From NCBI RefSeq assembly GCF_003240585.1, contig NZ_PCDP01000001.1:248001-312000 (forward strand): a DNA stretch of 64,000 bases, written 5' to 3'. Both the position numbers and the translations under genes were made by a program. The DNA is from Arminella tubonensis. Lineage in GTDB: Bacteria > Pseudomonadota > Alphaproteobacteria > Rhizobiales > Rhizobiaceae. Shown one piece after another: positions 8,630 to 17,760 of this stretch (the first letter of the stretch is position 1; each line of letters opens with the position of its first letter). Under the pieces are notes generated by a model. The model saw only the letters and a list, made by a program, of their open reading frames with translations. It did not search any database and was not told the origin of the DNA.

Positions 8630-9403
8630 ATGAATACGCAGGCAACACCATCTCCCCAGTTTTACCTGACGGCCCCTGCGGCTTGCCCGTATCTGCCGAA
8701 CGAGATGGAGCGGAAGGTCTTTACACATCTGGTCGGCCCGCGTGCTGCCGAGATGAACGACATTCTGACGCAAGGTGGTTTCCGTCGATCGCAGAACATC
8801 GCCTATCGGCCCGCCTGCGAAGCCTGCCGCGCCTGTGTCTCCGTGCGCATCCTTGCGCAGGAATTTGAGCCGACCCGCTCGATGAAGCGAATTCAGGCGT
8901 CGAATACAGATATCATCGCAACTGAATTCCCAGCCCAGCCGTCAAGCGAGCAATACTCCCTGTTCCGTCGATACCTCGACTATCGGCACCAGCAGGGCGG
9001 CATGTCCGACATGACTGTTCTGGACTATGCGATCATGGTCGAGGACACCCATGTCAATACTCGCATCGTCGAGTATCGCCTGCGCGAAGAAGGTTCCGGG
9101 CTCGAAGAACGCCCGAAAGGCGAATTGCTGGCGGCAGCGCTCACCGATGTCATGAGCGACGGGTTATCGATGGTCTATTCCTATTTCAATCCAAAATACG
9201 AGCGGCGCTCGCTCGGTACCTATATGATCCTCGACCATATCAAGCGCACCCGCATTCTCGGCCTCCCCCACGTCTATCTTGGGTACTGGGTCAAAGGCTC
9301 GCGCAAGATGGACTACAAGACGCGATTCCAGCCGCAGGAGCACCTGACCCCGCGCGGATGGGAGCGGCCAGATCTTTCCGATCTCCATGATGGCAGCGAT
9401 TGA
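8630..9403 (+). CDS. bpt: Aspartate/glutamate leucyltransferase (Bpt, ATE-family)
   Basis: Transfers leucine from Leu-tRNA to N-terminal Asp or Glu of proteins, marking them for ClpS/ClpAP degradation in the N-degron pathway. At 257 residues it has the family length. Visible landmarks are [16 protein letters not shown], the cysteine cluster [16 protein letters not shown], and the C-terminal acyltransferase-like part: [23 protein letters not shown] and [21 protein letters not shown]. Start: ATG 8630 ([14 protein letters not shown]). A TTGACG box at 8561-8566 may be a -35 element, but no good -10 follows. An AbrB-Doc pair lies just downstream. Confidence 0.95.
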   Translation: MNTQATPSPQFYLTAPAACPYLPNEMERKVFTHLVGPRAAEMNDILTQGGFRRSQNIAYRPACEACRACVSVRILAQEFEPTRSMKRIQASNTDIIATEFPAQPSSEQYSLFRRYLDYRHQQGGMSDMTVLDYAIMVEDTHVNTRIVEYRLREEGSGLEERPKGELLAAALTDVMSDGLSMVYSYFNPKYERRSLGTYMILDHIKRTRILGLPHVYLGYWVKGSRKMDYKTRFQPQEHLTPRGWERPDLSDLHDGSD

Positions 9404-9426
9404 TATTGCCTGACCGCGCACCACAT

Positions 9427-9445
9427 GTTATAACTAGGTTATTAC
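9427..9445. promoter_or_regulatory. Two 8-bp direct repeats upstream of the toxin-antitoxin pair
   Basis: GTTATAAC (9427-9434, itself a palindrome) is followed at an 11-bp period by GTTATTAC (9438-9445), a 7/8 match. One helical turn between repeats and a position 17 bp before the antitoxin ATG fit an autoregulatory operator for the AbrB-type antitoxin. The A/T-rich sequence may also contain the promoter. Binding is inferred, not shown. Confidence 0.4.
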
Positions 9446-9461
9446 ATTGGAGCCCAATATT

Positions 9462-9683
9462 ATGAACGTGGTCATTCGAAAGATCGGCAACTCGGAAGGT
9501 GTGATTATTCCGAAGGAAGTCCTTGATCGCCTGGGATTGAAAGCGGGCGATGAGCTCGAGCTCGTGACCAACAACGGCGGCATGCAGATGCAGCCGGTCG
9601 AGGCAGATTTCTCGCGTCAGATCGAGCACGCCAATCGTTTTATGGATAAGTACAAGATCGCACTGAAGAAACTTGCCGAATAA
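9462..9683 (+). CDS. AbrB/MazE-family antitoxin
   Basis: A 73-residue protein whose N-terminal half is a swapped-hairpin SpoVT/AbrB DNA-binding domain: VIRKIGNSEGVIIPKEVLDRLGLKAGDELEL. The basic, helical C-terminal tail (RQIEHANRFMDKYKIALKKLAE) is the likely toxin-binding arm. I start it at ATG 9462 with TGGAG (9448-9452) as ribosome-binding site, rather than at the TTG at 9447. Its TAA shares one base with the toxin ATG, so the two are translationally coupled. It would neutralise Doc and repress the operon. Pairing with Doc is unusual compared with the classical Phd antitoxin of phage P1. Confidence 0.88.
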   Translation: MNVVIRKIGNSEGVIIPKEVLDRLGLKAGDELELVTNNGGMQMQPVEADFSRQIEHANRFMDKYKIALKKLAE

Positions 9684-10072
9684 TGGATGTCAATTTTCTT
9701 TCGCGACCCCTGATCGAGGAACTCCACAAGCAGCAGATAGACCGGTTCGGCGGCGCCCACGGGCTCCGCGACGAAGGCATGCTGGAATCCGCGCTTGCCC
9801 GCCCGATCAACAAGGCTGGCTACGGCTGTGACGACATTGTCGAGCTAGCGACGGCTTATCTGTTCGGCTTGGTCAAGAACCATGCCTTCATCGACGGCAA
9901 TAAGCGCATCGCCATCACCGCGGCGGCTGTCTTTCTGATGGATAATGGCTACGAGATCGAGACGAACGATGTGCACCTCTATACCTTTGTCATTGCCGTC
10001 GCCGCCGGCGAAATCGACGAAGAAGGTGCATTGCGCTTCCTAAGGGATGTGACAATCCCCCTCGCCGCCTGA
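9683..10072 (+). CDS. doc: Death-on-curing (Doc/Fic-fold) toxin
   Basis: A 129-residue Fic-fold protein with the Doc core motif H67-A-F-I-D-G-N-K-R75. The histidine, acidic residue and NKR are all intact, so it should be catalytically competent. P1 Doc phosphorylates EF-Tu with ATP and stops translation; the same reaction here is inference from the family. The N-terminal region (LIEELHKQQIDRFGG, then GLRDEGMLESALARP) also matches the Doc family. It overlaps the antitoxin gene by 1 nt and ends 16 bp from the convergent parC stop. The pair sits between core genes bpt and parC, so it was probably inserted. Confidence 0.92.
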   Translation: MDVNFLSRPLIEELHKQQIDRFGGAHGLRDEGMLESALARPINKAGYGCDDIVELATAYLFGLVKNHAFIDGNKRIAITAAAVFLMDNGYEIETNDVHLYTFVIAVAAGEIDEEGALRFLRDVTIPLAA

Positions 10073-10088
10073 TCTTCGACGCGTCCGG

Positions 10089-12341
10089 TCACCCCGAGAA
10101 CTTGCCCGTCCTCGGGAAGCCCTTCGGCACGGTACGTCCGGCTCCCGCCCTATCGCCGAGCCATTCGACAAGTTCTTCCTTCGTCTTGGTAAACGTGCGG
10201 CCGGCACTGTCGGCCCAGATCAGGCCTTCGGCAATCGAGAAGAAGCGGACGTCGGATACGCCGCCGTCCTTGAAGCGCTGCAGGCGAACGCCCTTGCCGC
10301 GCGACATTTCCGGTATCTGGGTGATCGGGAAGACAAGCATCTTGCGGTTCTCACCGACGACGGCGAGATGATCGCCCCTGACCTGCAACATCAGCTTCGC
10401 CTCGTCAGGCATCGCGACATTCATGATCTGCTTGCCCTTGCGGGTATTGGCAGCCATCTCCGCTTCCGAGACGATGAAACCATTTCCCTCGGTGGATACG
10501 AGCAACATCTTGCGGGACGGATCGTGGACGAAAGCGGTGAGCACGTCCTGGTCGTTTTCCATGTCGACGATGATGCGCAAGGGCTCGCCGTGGCCGCGAC
10601 CGCCGGGCAGCTTGTCGGCACCGAGCGTGTATGCCTTGCCGCCGGTCGTGAAAATCAGGACCTTGTCGGTCGTCTGCGCGAAGAAAGCGACCTTGAGCGC
10701 ATCACCCTCCTTGAAGGTGAGCGTCGACTTATCCGCGATATGTCCTTTGAGAGCGCGAATCCAGCCTTTTTCCGAGACGACGACCGTAACCGGCTCTTTC
10801 TCGATCATCGCCTGCTGGATGGCTTCGAGATCGGCTTCCGGCGCATCGGCAAATTGCGTACGGCGGCGTCCGAGTTCGGTTGCCTTGGCGAATTTTTTCT
10901 TTACTTCGCCAATCTCCCAGGCGACCGTCGCCCACTGCCTGTCGTCGGAGGCGAGAAGCGCCTCGATCTCTGCCTTCTCCTTGGTCAGGGCGTCGAATTC
11001 GGTGCGGATCTCGAATTCTTCCAGCTTGCGCAATGAGCGCAGCCGCATATTGAGAATGGCTTCGACCTGATTGTCGGTGAGGCTCCAGCGCGCCATCATT
11101 ATCGGTTTAGGCTCATCCTCCTCGCGGATGATCCGGATGACCTCATCGATGTTGAGATAGGCAATCAGGAAGCCGCCGAGGATCTCCAGGCGCTTCTCGA
11201 TGGCTGCAAGACGGAAGCGCGAGCGGCGCTGCAGCACCTCGCGACGGTGGTCGAGCCATTCCTTCAACACTTCGTTCAGTGCCATGACCCGCGGGATGCG
11301 GCCCATGGACAGCACGTTCATGTTGAGCGGGAAGCGGCTTTCGAGCTCAGTCAGCCTGAACATCGATTCCATCAGGATCGTCGGATCGACAGTGCGGCTC
11401 TTCGGCACCAGCACGACGCGAACGTCTTCGGCAGACTCGTCGCGAATGTCTTCGAGCAATGGCAGCCTGCGGGCGATCAGCAGTTCGGCGATCTTCTCGA
11501 TCAGGCGCGACTTCTGCACCTGGAACGGGATTTCGGTGACGATGATCTGATAACCGCCGCGACCGAGGTCCTCGATCTGCCACTTCGCACGGACGCGAAA
11601 ACCGCCGCGGCCGGTCTTGTAGGCCTCGATGATGCTTTCGCGGTTGTCGATGATGATGCCGCCGGTCGGGAAATCCGGGCCGGGAATGAACTCGACCAGC
11701 TTCTCCACGGTGGCATCGGGATGCTTGATGAGATGCAGGGCGGCATCGCAGAGTTCGTGGGCGTTATGCGACGGGATCGATGTGGCCATGCCGACGGCGA
11801 TGCCGGAGGAGCCGTTGGCAAGGAGATTGGGGAACGCCCCGGGAAGCACGATCGGTTCGTTGTCTTCCTCGTTGTAGGTCAGGCGAAAATCGACGGCATC
11901 CTGATCGATGCCCTCGAGCAGCAGCGAGGCGACCTCGGTCATGCGGGCTTCGGTGTATCGATAGGCGGCGGCGCTGTCGCCGTCGATATTGCCGAAATTG
12001 CCCTGGCCATCGACGATCGGGTAGCGCTGCGAGAAATCCTGCGCCAGGCGAACCAGCGCATCATAGACCGACTGATCGCCATGCGGATGGAATTTACCGA
12101 TGACATCGCCGACGATGCGGGCGCATTTCTTGAACGAGGAATTGGAGCGTATGCCCATCTCGCTCATCGCGTGAATGATGCGGCGATGCACCGGCTTCAG
12201 GCCGTCGCGAACGTCCGGCAGCGCGCGATGCATGATCGTCGACAGCGCATAGGCGAGGTAGCGCTCTTCGAGCGCCGCCTTCAGGTCAACCGGAAGAATG
12301 CCATCGTCGCCACCGCCAGGCGGCAAAATCTCTTGTCCCAT
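10089..12341 (-). CDS. parC: DNA topoisomerase IV subunit A
   Basis: Breakage-reunion subunit that decatenates daughter chromosomes together with ParE. At 750 residues it is shorter than rhizobial GyrA and lacks the C-terminal GyrA box, supporting ParC. The quinolone-resistance region [18 protein letters not shown] is near residues 85-102; Ser is present at the key position. The catalytic tyrosine is Y129 in [13 protein letters not shown] long helical coiled-coil section and beta-pinwheel repeats follow. Start: ATG 12341. The 3' end converges on the Doc gene with no recognisable terminator between them. The open frame on the opposite strand is a codon-bias shadow. Confidence 0.96.
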   Translation of the reverse strand: MGQEILPPGGGDDGILPVDLKAALEERYLAYALSTIMHRALPDVRDGLKPVHRRIIHAMSEMGIRSNSSFKKCARIVGDVIGKFHPHGDQSVYDALVRLAQDFSQRYPIVDGQGNFGNIDGDSAAAYRYTEARMTEVASLLLEGIDQDAVDFRLTYNEEDNEPIVLPGAFPNLLANGSSGIAVGMATSIPSHNAHELCDAALHLIKHPDATVEKLVEFIPGPDFPTGGIIIDNRESIIEAYKTGRGGFRVRAKWQIEDLGRGGYQIIVTEIPFQVQKSRLIEKIAELLIARRLPLLEDIRDESAEDVRVVLVPKSRTVDPTILMESMFRLTELESRFPLNMNVLSMGRIPRVMALNEVLKEWLDHRREVLQRRSRFRLAAIEKRLEILGGFLIAYLNIDEVIRIIREEDEPKPIMMARWSLTDNQVEAILNMRLRSLRKLEEFEIRTEFDALTKEKAEIEALLASDDRQWATVAWEIGEVKKKFAKATELGRRRTQFADAPEADLEAIQQAMIEKEPVTVVVSEKGWIRALKGHIADKSTLTFKEGDALKVAFFAQTTDKVLIFTTGGKAYTLGADKLPGGRGHGEPLRIIVDMENDQDVLTAFVHDPSRKMLLVSTEGNGFIVSEAEMAANTRKGKQIMNVAMPDEAKLMLQVRGDHLAVVGENRKMLVFPITQIPEMSRGKGVRLQRFKDGGVSDVRFFSIAEGLIWADSAGRTFTKTKEELVEWLGDRAGAGRTVPKGFPRTGKFSG

Positions 12342-12568
12342 GGGCCTTGCCTAGCCGAGAAGCCGCGGTCCGGCAAGGAATCGACGCAAGCGGGCTGTGG
12401 ATGAAGCACCATTTGAACAAAATTTGCGGCTCTATGTAACGCAATCGCAATTGCAGCGATTTCTAACTCGACTTTCATAGGAATTTTAGGAAAGGACGAA
12501 TAGAACGTCGTCCCAATGCAGAATAAAGACATTATCGATTTCACCATGTTCAACGAGGAAATATCATC

Positions 12569-13759
12569 ATGACCTTCTACCGGACAACGCGGCTGATGCT
12601 GTCCAGCGCTGCTATCCTGTCGTTCGCAAGCTCGGCTTTCGCGCTTGATGGCGTCGATCTCCTGAAGAAGATCAATGCAGCCTATGCCATTCAGGGGGTG
12701 TCGCTCGCGTCCGATGGCATCGATGTCGATGGCTCAACCGTGACCTTGAAGGGTGCCAGCTTCAAGCCGATCAGCGCTGCTGGTCCCGGGACTCAGCTCG
12801 GCAATGTAACGATGACAGGTGTCGATGAAGAAGCCGGCGGCTACAAAGTCGACAAGGTTGCTTTCCCTGATCTTTCGGCAACCAAGGAAGGCGTCACCGT
12901 CAACGCAACGGACATGTCGATCAGTGGCCTTACCATTCCAGCCGATGCAACAGCGAGTGGCCTTGACGGTATGCTTCTCTACCAGAAAGCCCACGCCGGC
13001 CCCATACACATCGTCAAGGATGGACTGGAAGTCTTTTCGCTTGAAGGCATCGATGCAAATCTGACAGAGCGCGGTGACAAATCCGGGTTTGACTTCGACA
13101 GCAGCATCAAGGCGATCAAGGCCGATCTTTCCAAGGTCGACGATCCAGCCTCCCAGGATACGATCAACAAGCTGGCGCTTCAGCATGTCAATGGCAACGT
13201 CACGATGAAGGGAAGCTGGGCGCTTCAGCCCGGAACGATCGATATCAAGGATTTCGCGATCGATCTCGACAACATCGGCCGCCTCGACCTGGCATTCGGA
13301 ATTTCAGGCTATACACTGGATTTCATGAAATCGCTGCAGGACACGATGAAGGCTTCGCAGGCCAACCCAAACAAGGCGGAAGCACAGCAGGCGACAGGTC
13401 TGGCGATGCTCGGACTGATGCAGCAGCTGACCCTCAACAGTGCCGAAATCACCTTCAAGGACGCATCGATCACCAAGCGGGCGCTCGATTATGCCGGCGC
13501 ATCTCAGGGCGTGTCCGGGGTCCAGATGGCAAATACTCTGAAGGGCCTGACCCCGATCATGCTGGCGCAGCTCAACATTCCGGAACTGCAGGCGGCCGTG
13601 TCTGCAGCCGTTTCCAGCTATCTCGACGATCCTAAAAGCTTCACCGTGACGGCCGCCCCTGCCAAGCCCGTTCCCTTCCCGATGATCGTCGGCGCGGCCA
13701 TGGGCGCTCCGAACACCATTCCGTCCGTCATCGGCCTGAAGGTTTCGGCCAACAACTGA
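12569..13759 (+). CDS. Exported protein of unknown function, 396 residues
   Basis: I do not recognise the family. A Sec signal peptide (residues 1-25, RLMLSSAAILSFASSAFA) precedes a mature protein rich in Asp, Ala and Thr. It alternates short beta-like stretches (GSTVTLKGASFKP, GNVTMTGVDEE, GVTVNATDMSISGLTIP). The later part is helical, with LDFMKSLQDTMKASQ and QQLTLNSAEITFKDASITKRALDYA. The repeated theme of layered strands on one face hints at a periplasmic or outer-membrane-associated beta fold, but this is speculation. ATG 12569 follows GAGG by 10 nt. The gene is monocistronic and divergent from parC, with a terminator just after it. Confidence 0.8.
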   Translation: MTFYRTTRLMLSSAAILSFASSAFALDGVDLLKKINAAYAIQGVSLASDGIDVDGSTVTLKGASFKPISAAGPGTQLGNVTMTGVDEEAGGYKVDKVAFPDLSATKEGVTVNATDMSISGLTIPADATASGLDGMLLYQKAHAGPIHIVKDGLEVFSLEGIDANLTERGDKSGFDFDSSIKAIKADLSKVDDPASQDTINKLALQHVNGNVTMKGSWALQPGTIDIKDFAIDLDNIGRLDLAFGISGYTLDFMKSLQDTMKASQANPNKAEAQQATGLAMLGLMQQLTLNSAEITFKDASITKRALDYAGASQGVSGVQMANTLKGLTPIMLAQLNIPELQAAVSAAVSSYLDDPKSFTVTAAPAKPVPFPMIVGAAMGAPNTIPSVIGLKVSANN

Positions 13760-13778
13760 TCTAACTCTGATATCGGCA

Positions 13779-13808
13779 AACCCGGCGAGTTTGGTTCGCC
13801 GGGTTTTC
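13779..13808. terminator. Rho-independent terminator
   Basis: AACCCGGCGA (13779-13788) pairs perfectly with TCGCCGGGTT (13796-13805) around a 7-nt loop, followed by TTCT. It lies between the stop of the exported-protein gene and the stop of the convergent TetR gene, so it probably serves both. The same stem recurs at 15694-15727. Confidence 0.85.
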
Positions 13809-14434
13809 TATGCGCGGTGGCTGGCGAGCTGGCCGATCGCAATAGCGACGACCTCCAGGAGTTCCTCGCCTTTTGCCCCGTCGCGCGCCTGGACCGACAT
13901 GCCCTGGACGATAGCACCGAGGAATCGCGCCAAGGCTCCGACATTGGTCCCTTTTCTGATCTCGCCATCGTGGATGCCGCGTTCGATACGGGCGATAAAC
14001 GCCTGCAGCATCCCGCCTCGGAGCGAGGAGACATAGTCGGCTATTTCATCGTTTTCGGTAGCGCAATTCAACACGGCGGTCGAAATCATGCAGCCTTTCG
14101 GATGCTCCGGCGCGCTGAAAAGCAGAGCCGAGTTTCGCAAGAAGCGATCGAACGCGGTTGTCGTATCCACATCTTCCGTCAGTGGATTGCCGGCCAGCGG
14201 CCTCGGCATGCGCCGATATTGGTCGAGCGCTTCCTTGTAGAGCCCGGCCTTCGAGCGGAAGGCCGCATAGAGACTTTGAGGGGTTATTCCCATGGCGGCC
14301 GTCAGGTCGGCAATCGAGGCTCCCTCGTATCCGTGCTGCCAGAATGTCTCCCTTGCGGACGCCAGGACGGTCTCGCGATCGAACGCAGGCGGTCGGCCGC
14401 GAGGCTTCACTGGGGTTTTTTTCGCATCATTCAT
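13808..14434 (-). CDS. TetR/AcrR-family transcriptional regulator
   Basis: Repressor-type protein of about 208 residues. The N-terminal helix-turn-helix runs from FDRETVLASARETFWQHGYEGASIADLTAAMGI to QSLYAAFRSKAGLYKEAL, preceded by a basic arm (KPRGRPP). The C-terminal ligand domain includes PKGCMISTAVLNCA, a cysteine-containing segment common in the subgroup that responds to small organic molecules. ATG 14434 is the best-looking start. GTG codons at 14443 and 14452 are also in frame, and no option has a clear ribosome-binding site. It is divergent from a serine hydrolase gene, which it probably controls along with itself through the palindrome at 14444-14453. Confidence 0.9.
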   Translation of the reverse strand: MNDAKKTPVKPRGRPPAFDRETVLASARETFWQHGYEGASIADLTAAMGITPQSLYAAFRSKAGLYKEALDQYRRMPRPLAGNPLTEDVDTTTAFDRFLRNSALLFSAPEHPKGCMISTAVLNCATENDEIADYVSSLRGGMLQAFIARIERGIHDGEIRKGTNVGALARFLGAIVQGMSVQARDGAKGEELLEVVAIAIGQLASHRA

Positions 14435-14443
14435 ATTTTTCAC

Positions 14444-14453
14444 AGTGATCACT
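14444..14453. promoter_or_regulatory. Palindrome AGTGATCACT, candidate TetR operator
   Basis: A perfect 10-bp palindrome overlaps a second small dyad (TCAC-A-GTGA) just upstream of the preferred TetR start and about 65 bp before the divergent hydrolase start. That position suits autorepression and control of the hydrolase. The role is inferred from location and symmetry alone. Confidence 0.4.
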
Positions 14454-14517
14454 CTAGAATTATGAGGCCGCTTCTGCTATTCAGGAACGGTCGTTGTGAT
14501 TATATAGGTGTTCAGCC

Positions 14518-15675
14518 ATGAGTCTTCCATCCAAAACATTTTCCGCAGTGCCGCTCAGCAACGCTGTCGACGCGGCTATCGATTCTGCAATTGCCAGCAA
14601 ACGGCTGGTCGGCGCGGTCGTTCTGATCGCGCAAGACGGAAAGTTTATCCATCGCCGAGCCGCCGGGCTGGCCGATCGCGAAAATCAGGTGGCGATGAAG
14701 GAGGATGCCATTTTCCGGCTGGCATCGATTACCAAGCCGTTCACGGCGATTGCGGCCATGCGGGTGGTCGAACAGGGAAGGATCGGCCTTGACGATCCGA
14801 TCACGAAATGGCTTCCGGACTTTCGGCCAAAACTGCCTGATGGTAGCGATGCCGTCATCCTCGTCAGGCATCTGCTTTCACATACCGCAGGCCTGTCCTA
14901 TGGCTTTCACGAGACCGATGGTCCCTATGCCGCAGCGGGTGTTTCGGACGGCCTTGCAGAACCGGGATTATCGCTCGCAGAAAATCTCCGCCGGATCGCG
15001 ACGGTTCCCCTGAGCTTTGCTCCCGGCAGCGCCTGGCAGTATTCATTGGCCATGGATGTGCTCGGCGGCGTGATCGAGAGCGAGACCGGCTCGCCGCTCG
15101 GGGACGTCATCAAGAATCTAATTACATATCCGCTCGGCTTGCACGAAACGGCGTTTTCAGTGCGAGATCGCAGCAGGCTCGCGGCGGCATATCAAACTGC
15201 GGAACCGGAGCCGCTACTCATGCCGGAGACCGCGTCTGTCCCTGCGCTGACCGGCTCCGTCAGTTTCGCGCCGAGCCGAATATTCGATCCGAACTCGTAT
15301 CAATCCGGTGGTGCGGGCATGGCAGGAACCGCGGACGACGTTCTCGTCGTGCTCGAGGCAATACGAAAGGGTGGTGCACCTCTGCTATCTGAGGACAGCG
15401 TCAACGTGATGACTGTCGATCAGGCCGGGGGCACCCACCAAGCGTTTCTGCCGGGCGTCGGCTTCGGATTTGGCTGGTCCGTCATCGTGGACCCGGAAGC
15501 GGCGTTGGTTCCGTTCTCCAAAGGGACCTTCAAATGGGGCGGCGCCTATGGCCACAGCTGGTTTGTCGACCCGGTGCAAAAGCTGACGGTCGTAGCGTTG
15601 ACGAACACAGCGCTTGAGGGCATGTGGGGCCAGTTCACAATCGATCTTCGCGACGCAGTCTACTCGGCGCTTTAG
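14518..15675 (+). CDS. Serine hydrolase, beta-lactamase/esterase (class C-like) family
   Basis: A 385-residue member of the beta-lactamase-related serine hydrolases (EstB/DD-peptidase-like). The nucleophile motif S70-I-T-K73 is in RLASITKPF. The second motif is Y175-S176 in WQYSLAMDVLGG. A GGAYGHSWFVDP segment near the C-terminus replaces the usual KTG. No signal peptide is apparent, so a cytoplasmic esterase-type role is more likely than cell-wall or antibiotic hydrolysis. ATG 14518 follows AGGTG by 7 nt, and a TTATATA box at about 14499 could be the -10. It is paired divergently with the TetR gene; its substrate may be the inducer. Confidence 0.9.
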   Translation: MSLPSKTFSAVPLSNAVDAAIDSAIASKRLVGAVVLIAQDGKFIHRRAAGLADRENQVAMKEDAIFRLASITKPFTAIAAMRVVEQGRIGLDDPITKWLPDFRPKLPDGSDAVILVRHLLSHTAGLSYGFHETDGPYAAAGVSDGLAEPGLSLAENLRRIATVPLSFAPGSAWQYSLAMDVLGGVIESETGSPLGDVIKNLITYPLGLHETAFSVRDRSRLAAAYQTAEPEPLLMPETASVPALTGSVSFAPSRIFDPNSYQSGGAGMAGTADDVLVVLEAIRKGGAPLLSEDSVNVMTVDQAGGTHQAFLPGVGFGFGWSVIVDPEAALVPFSKGTFKWGGAYGHSWFVDPVQKLTVVALTNTALEGMWGQFTIDLRDAVYSAL

Positions 15676-15693
15676 CCGCTGGACGTTTCCATG

Positions 15694-15727
15694 AAAAAAC
15701 CCGGCGAATTCGTTCGCCGGGTTTTTT
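15694..15727. terminator. Bidirectional rho-independent terminator
   Basis: AAAAAACCCGGCGAA (15694-15708) pairs with TTCGCCGGGTTTTTT (15713-15727) around a TTCG tetraloop. It has A-runs and T-runs on both sides, so it works for the hydrolase gene (plus) and for aspS (minus). The stem core matches the terminator at 13779-13808. Confidence 0.92.
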
Positions 15728-15746
15728 GTGACTACTTTAAAAAAGC

Positions 15747-17537
15747 TCAGTCTTTCTTCGGCAGCTGCACGACCCGCAGTGCCAGTTCGCGCAGCTGGGC
15801 CGGCGTTGCCGGGGACGGAGCACCCATCAGGAGGTCCTGTGCCTGCTGGTTCATAGGGAACAGCGAGATTTCGCGCAGGTTCTTTGCACCGACGAGAAGC
15901 ATGATGATGCGGTCGACGCCGGCTGCCATGCCGCCATGCGGAGGCGCGCCGTACTGGAAGGCGCGGTAGAGGCCGCCAAACTGCTCCTCGACTTCTTCCT
16001 TCGACTTGCCGGTCAGCTCGAACGCCTTGACCATGACGTCGGGCAGTTGGTTACGGATAGAGCCTGAGGCGAGTTCGAAGCCGTTGCAGACCAGGTCGTA
16101 CTGGTAGGCCTTGATCGACAGCGGTTCCTGGTTGTTCAGCGCATCCATGCCGCCCTGTGGCATCGAAAACGGGTTGTGGGCGAAATCGATCTTCTTCTCG
16201 TCTTCGAGCCATTCGTAGAACGGGAAATCGATGATCCAGCAGAATTCGAAACGGTCGCGATCGACGAGGTTCAGTTCCTCACCGGCGCGAGTGCGGGCTT
16301 CGCCTGCGAACTTGTAGAACTTGGCCGGATCACCGGCGACGAAGAAGCAGGCGTCGCCATCGCCGAGCCCAAGCTGCGTGCGGATCGCGTCCGTACGTTC
16401 CTCGCCGATGTTCTTGGCGAGCGGGCCGGCGCCTTCGAGCTTTTCACCTTCCTTGCGCCAGAAAATATAGCCAAGACCGGGCTGGCCGGTCGATTGAGCC
16501 CATGCGTTCATGCGGTCGCAGAATGCGCGGCTGCCGCCGGTCTTTGCCGGGATCGCCCAGATCTCGACCTTCGGGTTCGCGGCGATCATGCCAGCGAAGA
16601 CCTTGAAGCCGGAGCCGGCGAAGTGTTCCGTGACGGCTTGCATTTCGATAGGGTTGCGGAGGTCCGGCTTGTCGGAACCGTATTTGCGGATCGCGACGTC
16701 ATAGGGGATGCGCGGGAACGTCTGCGTTACCGGCTTGCCTTCGGCGAACTGCTCGAAGACGCCGCGAATGACGGGCTCCATGGTAGTCCAGACGTCTTCC
16801 TGTTCGACGAAGCTCATTTCCAAGTCGAGCTGGTAGAATTCACCCGGCAGACGGTCGGCGCGCGGGTCTTCGTCGCGGAAGCAGGGTGCGATCTGGAAGT
16901 AGCGGTCGAAACCAGCCACCATCAGGAGCTGCTTGTATTGCTGCGGGGCCTGCGGGAGCGCGAAGAACTTGCCTTCGTGGATGCGGCTAGGCACCAGGAA
17001 GTCGCGCGCACCTTCCGGCGAGGATGCCGTCAGGATTGGCGTGGAGTATTCGGCAAAGCCGATCTCATTCATGCGGCGGCGCATGTCGGCGATGATCTGG
17101 GTGCGCTTGACGATGTTCTTGTGGAGCGTTTCGCGGCGCAGATCGAGGAAGCGATACTTCAGGCGGACGTCTTCGGGATAATCGGGCTCGCCGAAGACCG
17201 GCAGCGGCAATTCCTTGGCAGCCGACAGGATTTCAATTTCCTGGGCATAGAGTTCGATTTCGCCGGTCGGCATCTGCTTGTTGACGGTGTCCTCGGTGCG
17301 GGCCTTGACGAGGCCGTCGATGCGGATGACCCATTCGCCGCGAACGGTCTCGGCCTGCTTGAAGGCCGGACTATCCGGATCGGCGACGATCTGCGTCATG
17401 CCGTAGTGGTCGCGAAGGTCGATGAACAGCAATCCGCCATGGTCGCGAACACGATGGACCCAGCCGGAAATCCGGACTGTGGACCCGACGTCGGACTTGC
17501 GCAGAGCGGCGCATGTATGGCTGCGATAGCGATGCAT
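15747..17537 (-). CDS. aspS: Aspartyl-tRNA synthetase (probably Asp/Asn non-discriminating)
   Basis: Class II synthetase of 596 residues. The N-terminal OB-fold anticodon domain includes [11 protein letters not shown]. Motif 2 is [16 protein letters not shown], followed by a bacterial GAD insertion domain. Motif 3 is [18 protein letters not shown]. The histidine in RDHGG (residue 33) and the Gly in [10 protein letters not shown] match residues reported for non-discriminating bacterial AspRS, which also charges tRNA-Asn for GatCAB amidation. That specificity is inference. Start: ATG 17537 (MHRYRSHTC). The long open frame on the opposite strand is an artefact of GC-rich codon use. Confidence 0.97.
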   Translation of the reverse strand: MHRYRSHTCAALRKSDVGSTVRISGWVHRVRDHGGLLFIDLRDHYGMTQIVADPDSPAFKQAETVRGEWVIRIDGLVKARTEDTVNKQMPTGEIELYAQEIEILSAAKELPLPVFGEPDYPEDVRLKYRFLDLRRETLHKNIVKRTQIIADMRRRMNEIGFAEYSTPILTASSPEGARDFLVPSRIHEGKFFALPQAPQQYKQLLMVAGFDRYFQIAPCFRDEDPRADRLPGEFYQLDLEMSFVEQEDVWTTMEPVIRGVFEQFAEGKPVTQTFPRIPYDVAIRKYGSDKPDLRNPIEMQAVTEHFAGSGFKVFAGMIAANPKVEIWAIPAKTGGSRAFCDRMNAWAQSTGQPGLGYIFWRKEGEKLEGAGPLAKNIGEERTDAIRTQLGLGDGDACFFVAGDPAKFYKFAGEARTRAGEELNLVDRDRFEFCWIIDFPFYEWLEDEKKIDFAHNPFSMPQGGMDALNNQEPLSIKAYQYDLVCNGFELASGSIRNQLPDVMVKAFELTGKSKEEVEEQFGGLYRAFQYGAPPHGGMAAGVDRIIMLLVGAKNLREISLFPMNQQAQDLLMGAPSPATPAQLRELALRVVQLPKKD

Positions 17538-17760
17538 TTTATCATTCCTGGACTTGGCGGATGGCGGTCGCAGCAGGCGTCAGGCCGCTTGCTCCCCATC
17601 AAGAAAATCGGGCGGAAAAGCGCATGGCCGGCCTGATTTGTCAAGACTTGCCGCAGGCCGTCGCGTTTGAACTGTCTTTATACTGAAAGCGTGCATAGAA
17701 AGGCAATCATGCTTCGTCGGGGATCGATTCCCGCTAAGATATCGCACAGGCCCCTTCCCG

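Noticed and set aside
11247..12404. Open frame opposite parC
   Set aside because: Antisense to a clear topoisomerase gene, with no homology or start signal.
16176..17636. Long open frame (486 codons) opposite aspS
   Set aside because: The reverse frame stays open only because of GC-rich codon use; no ribosome-binding site and no resemblance to a protein family.
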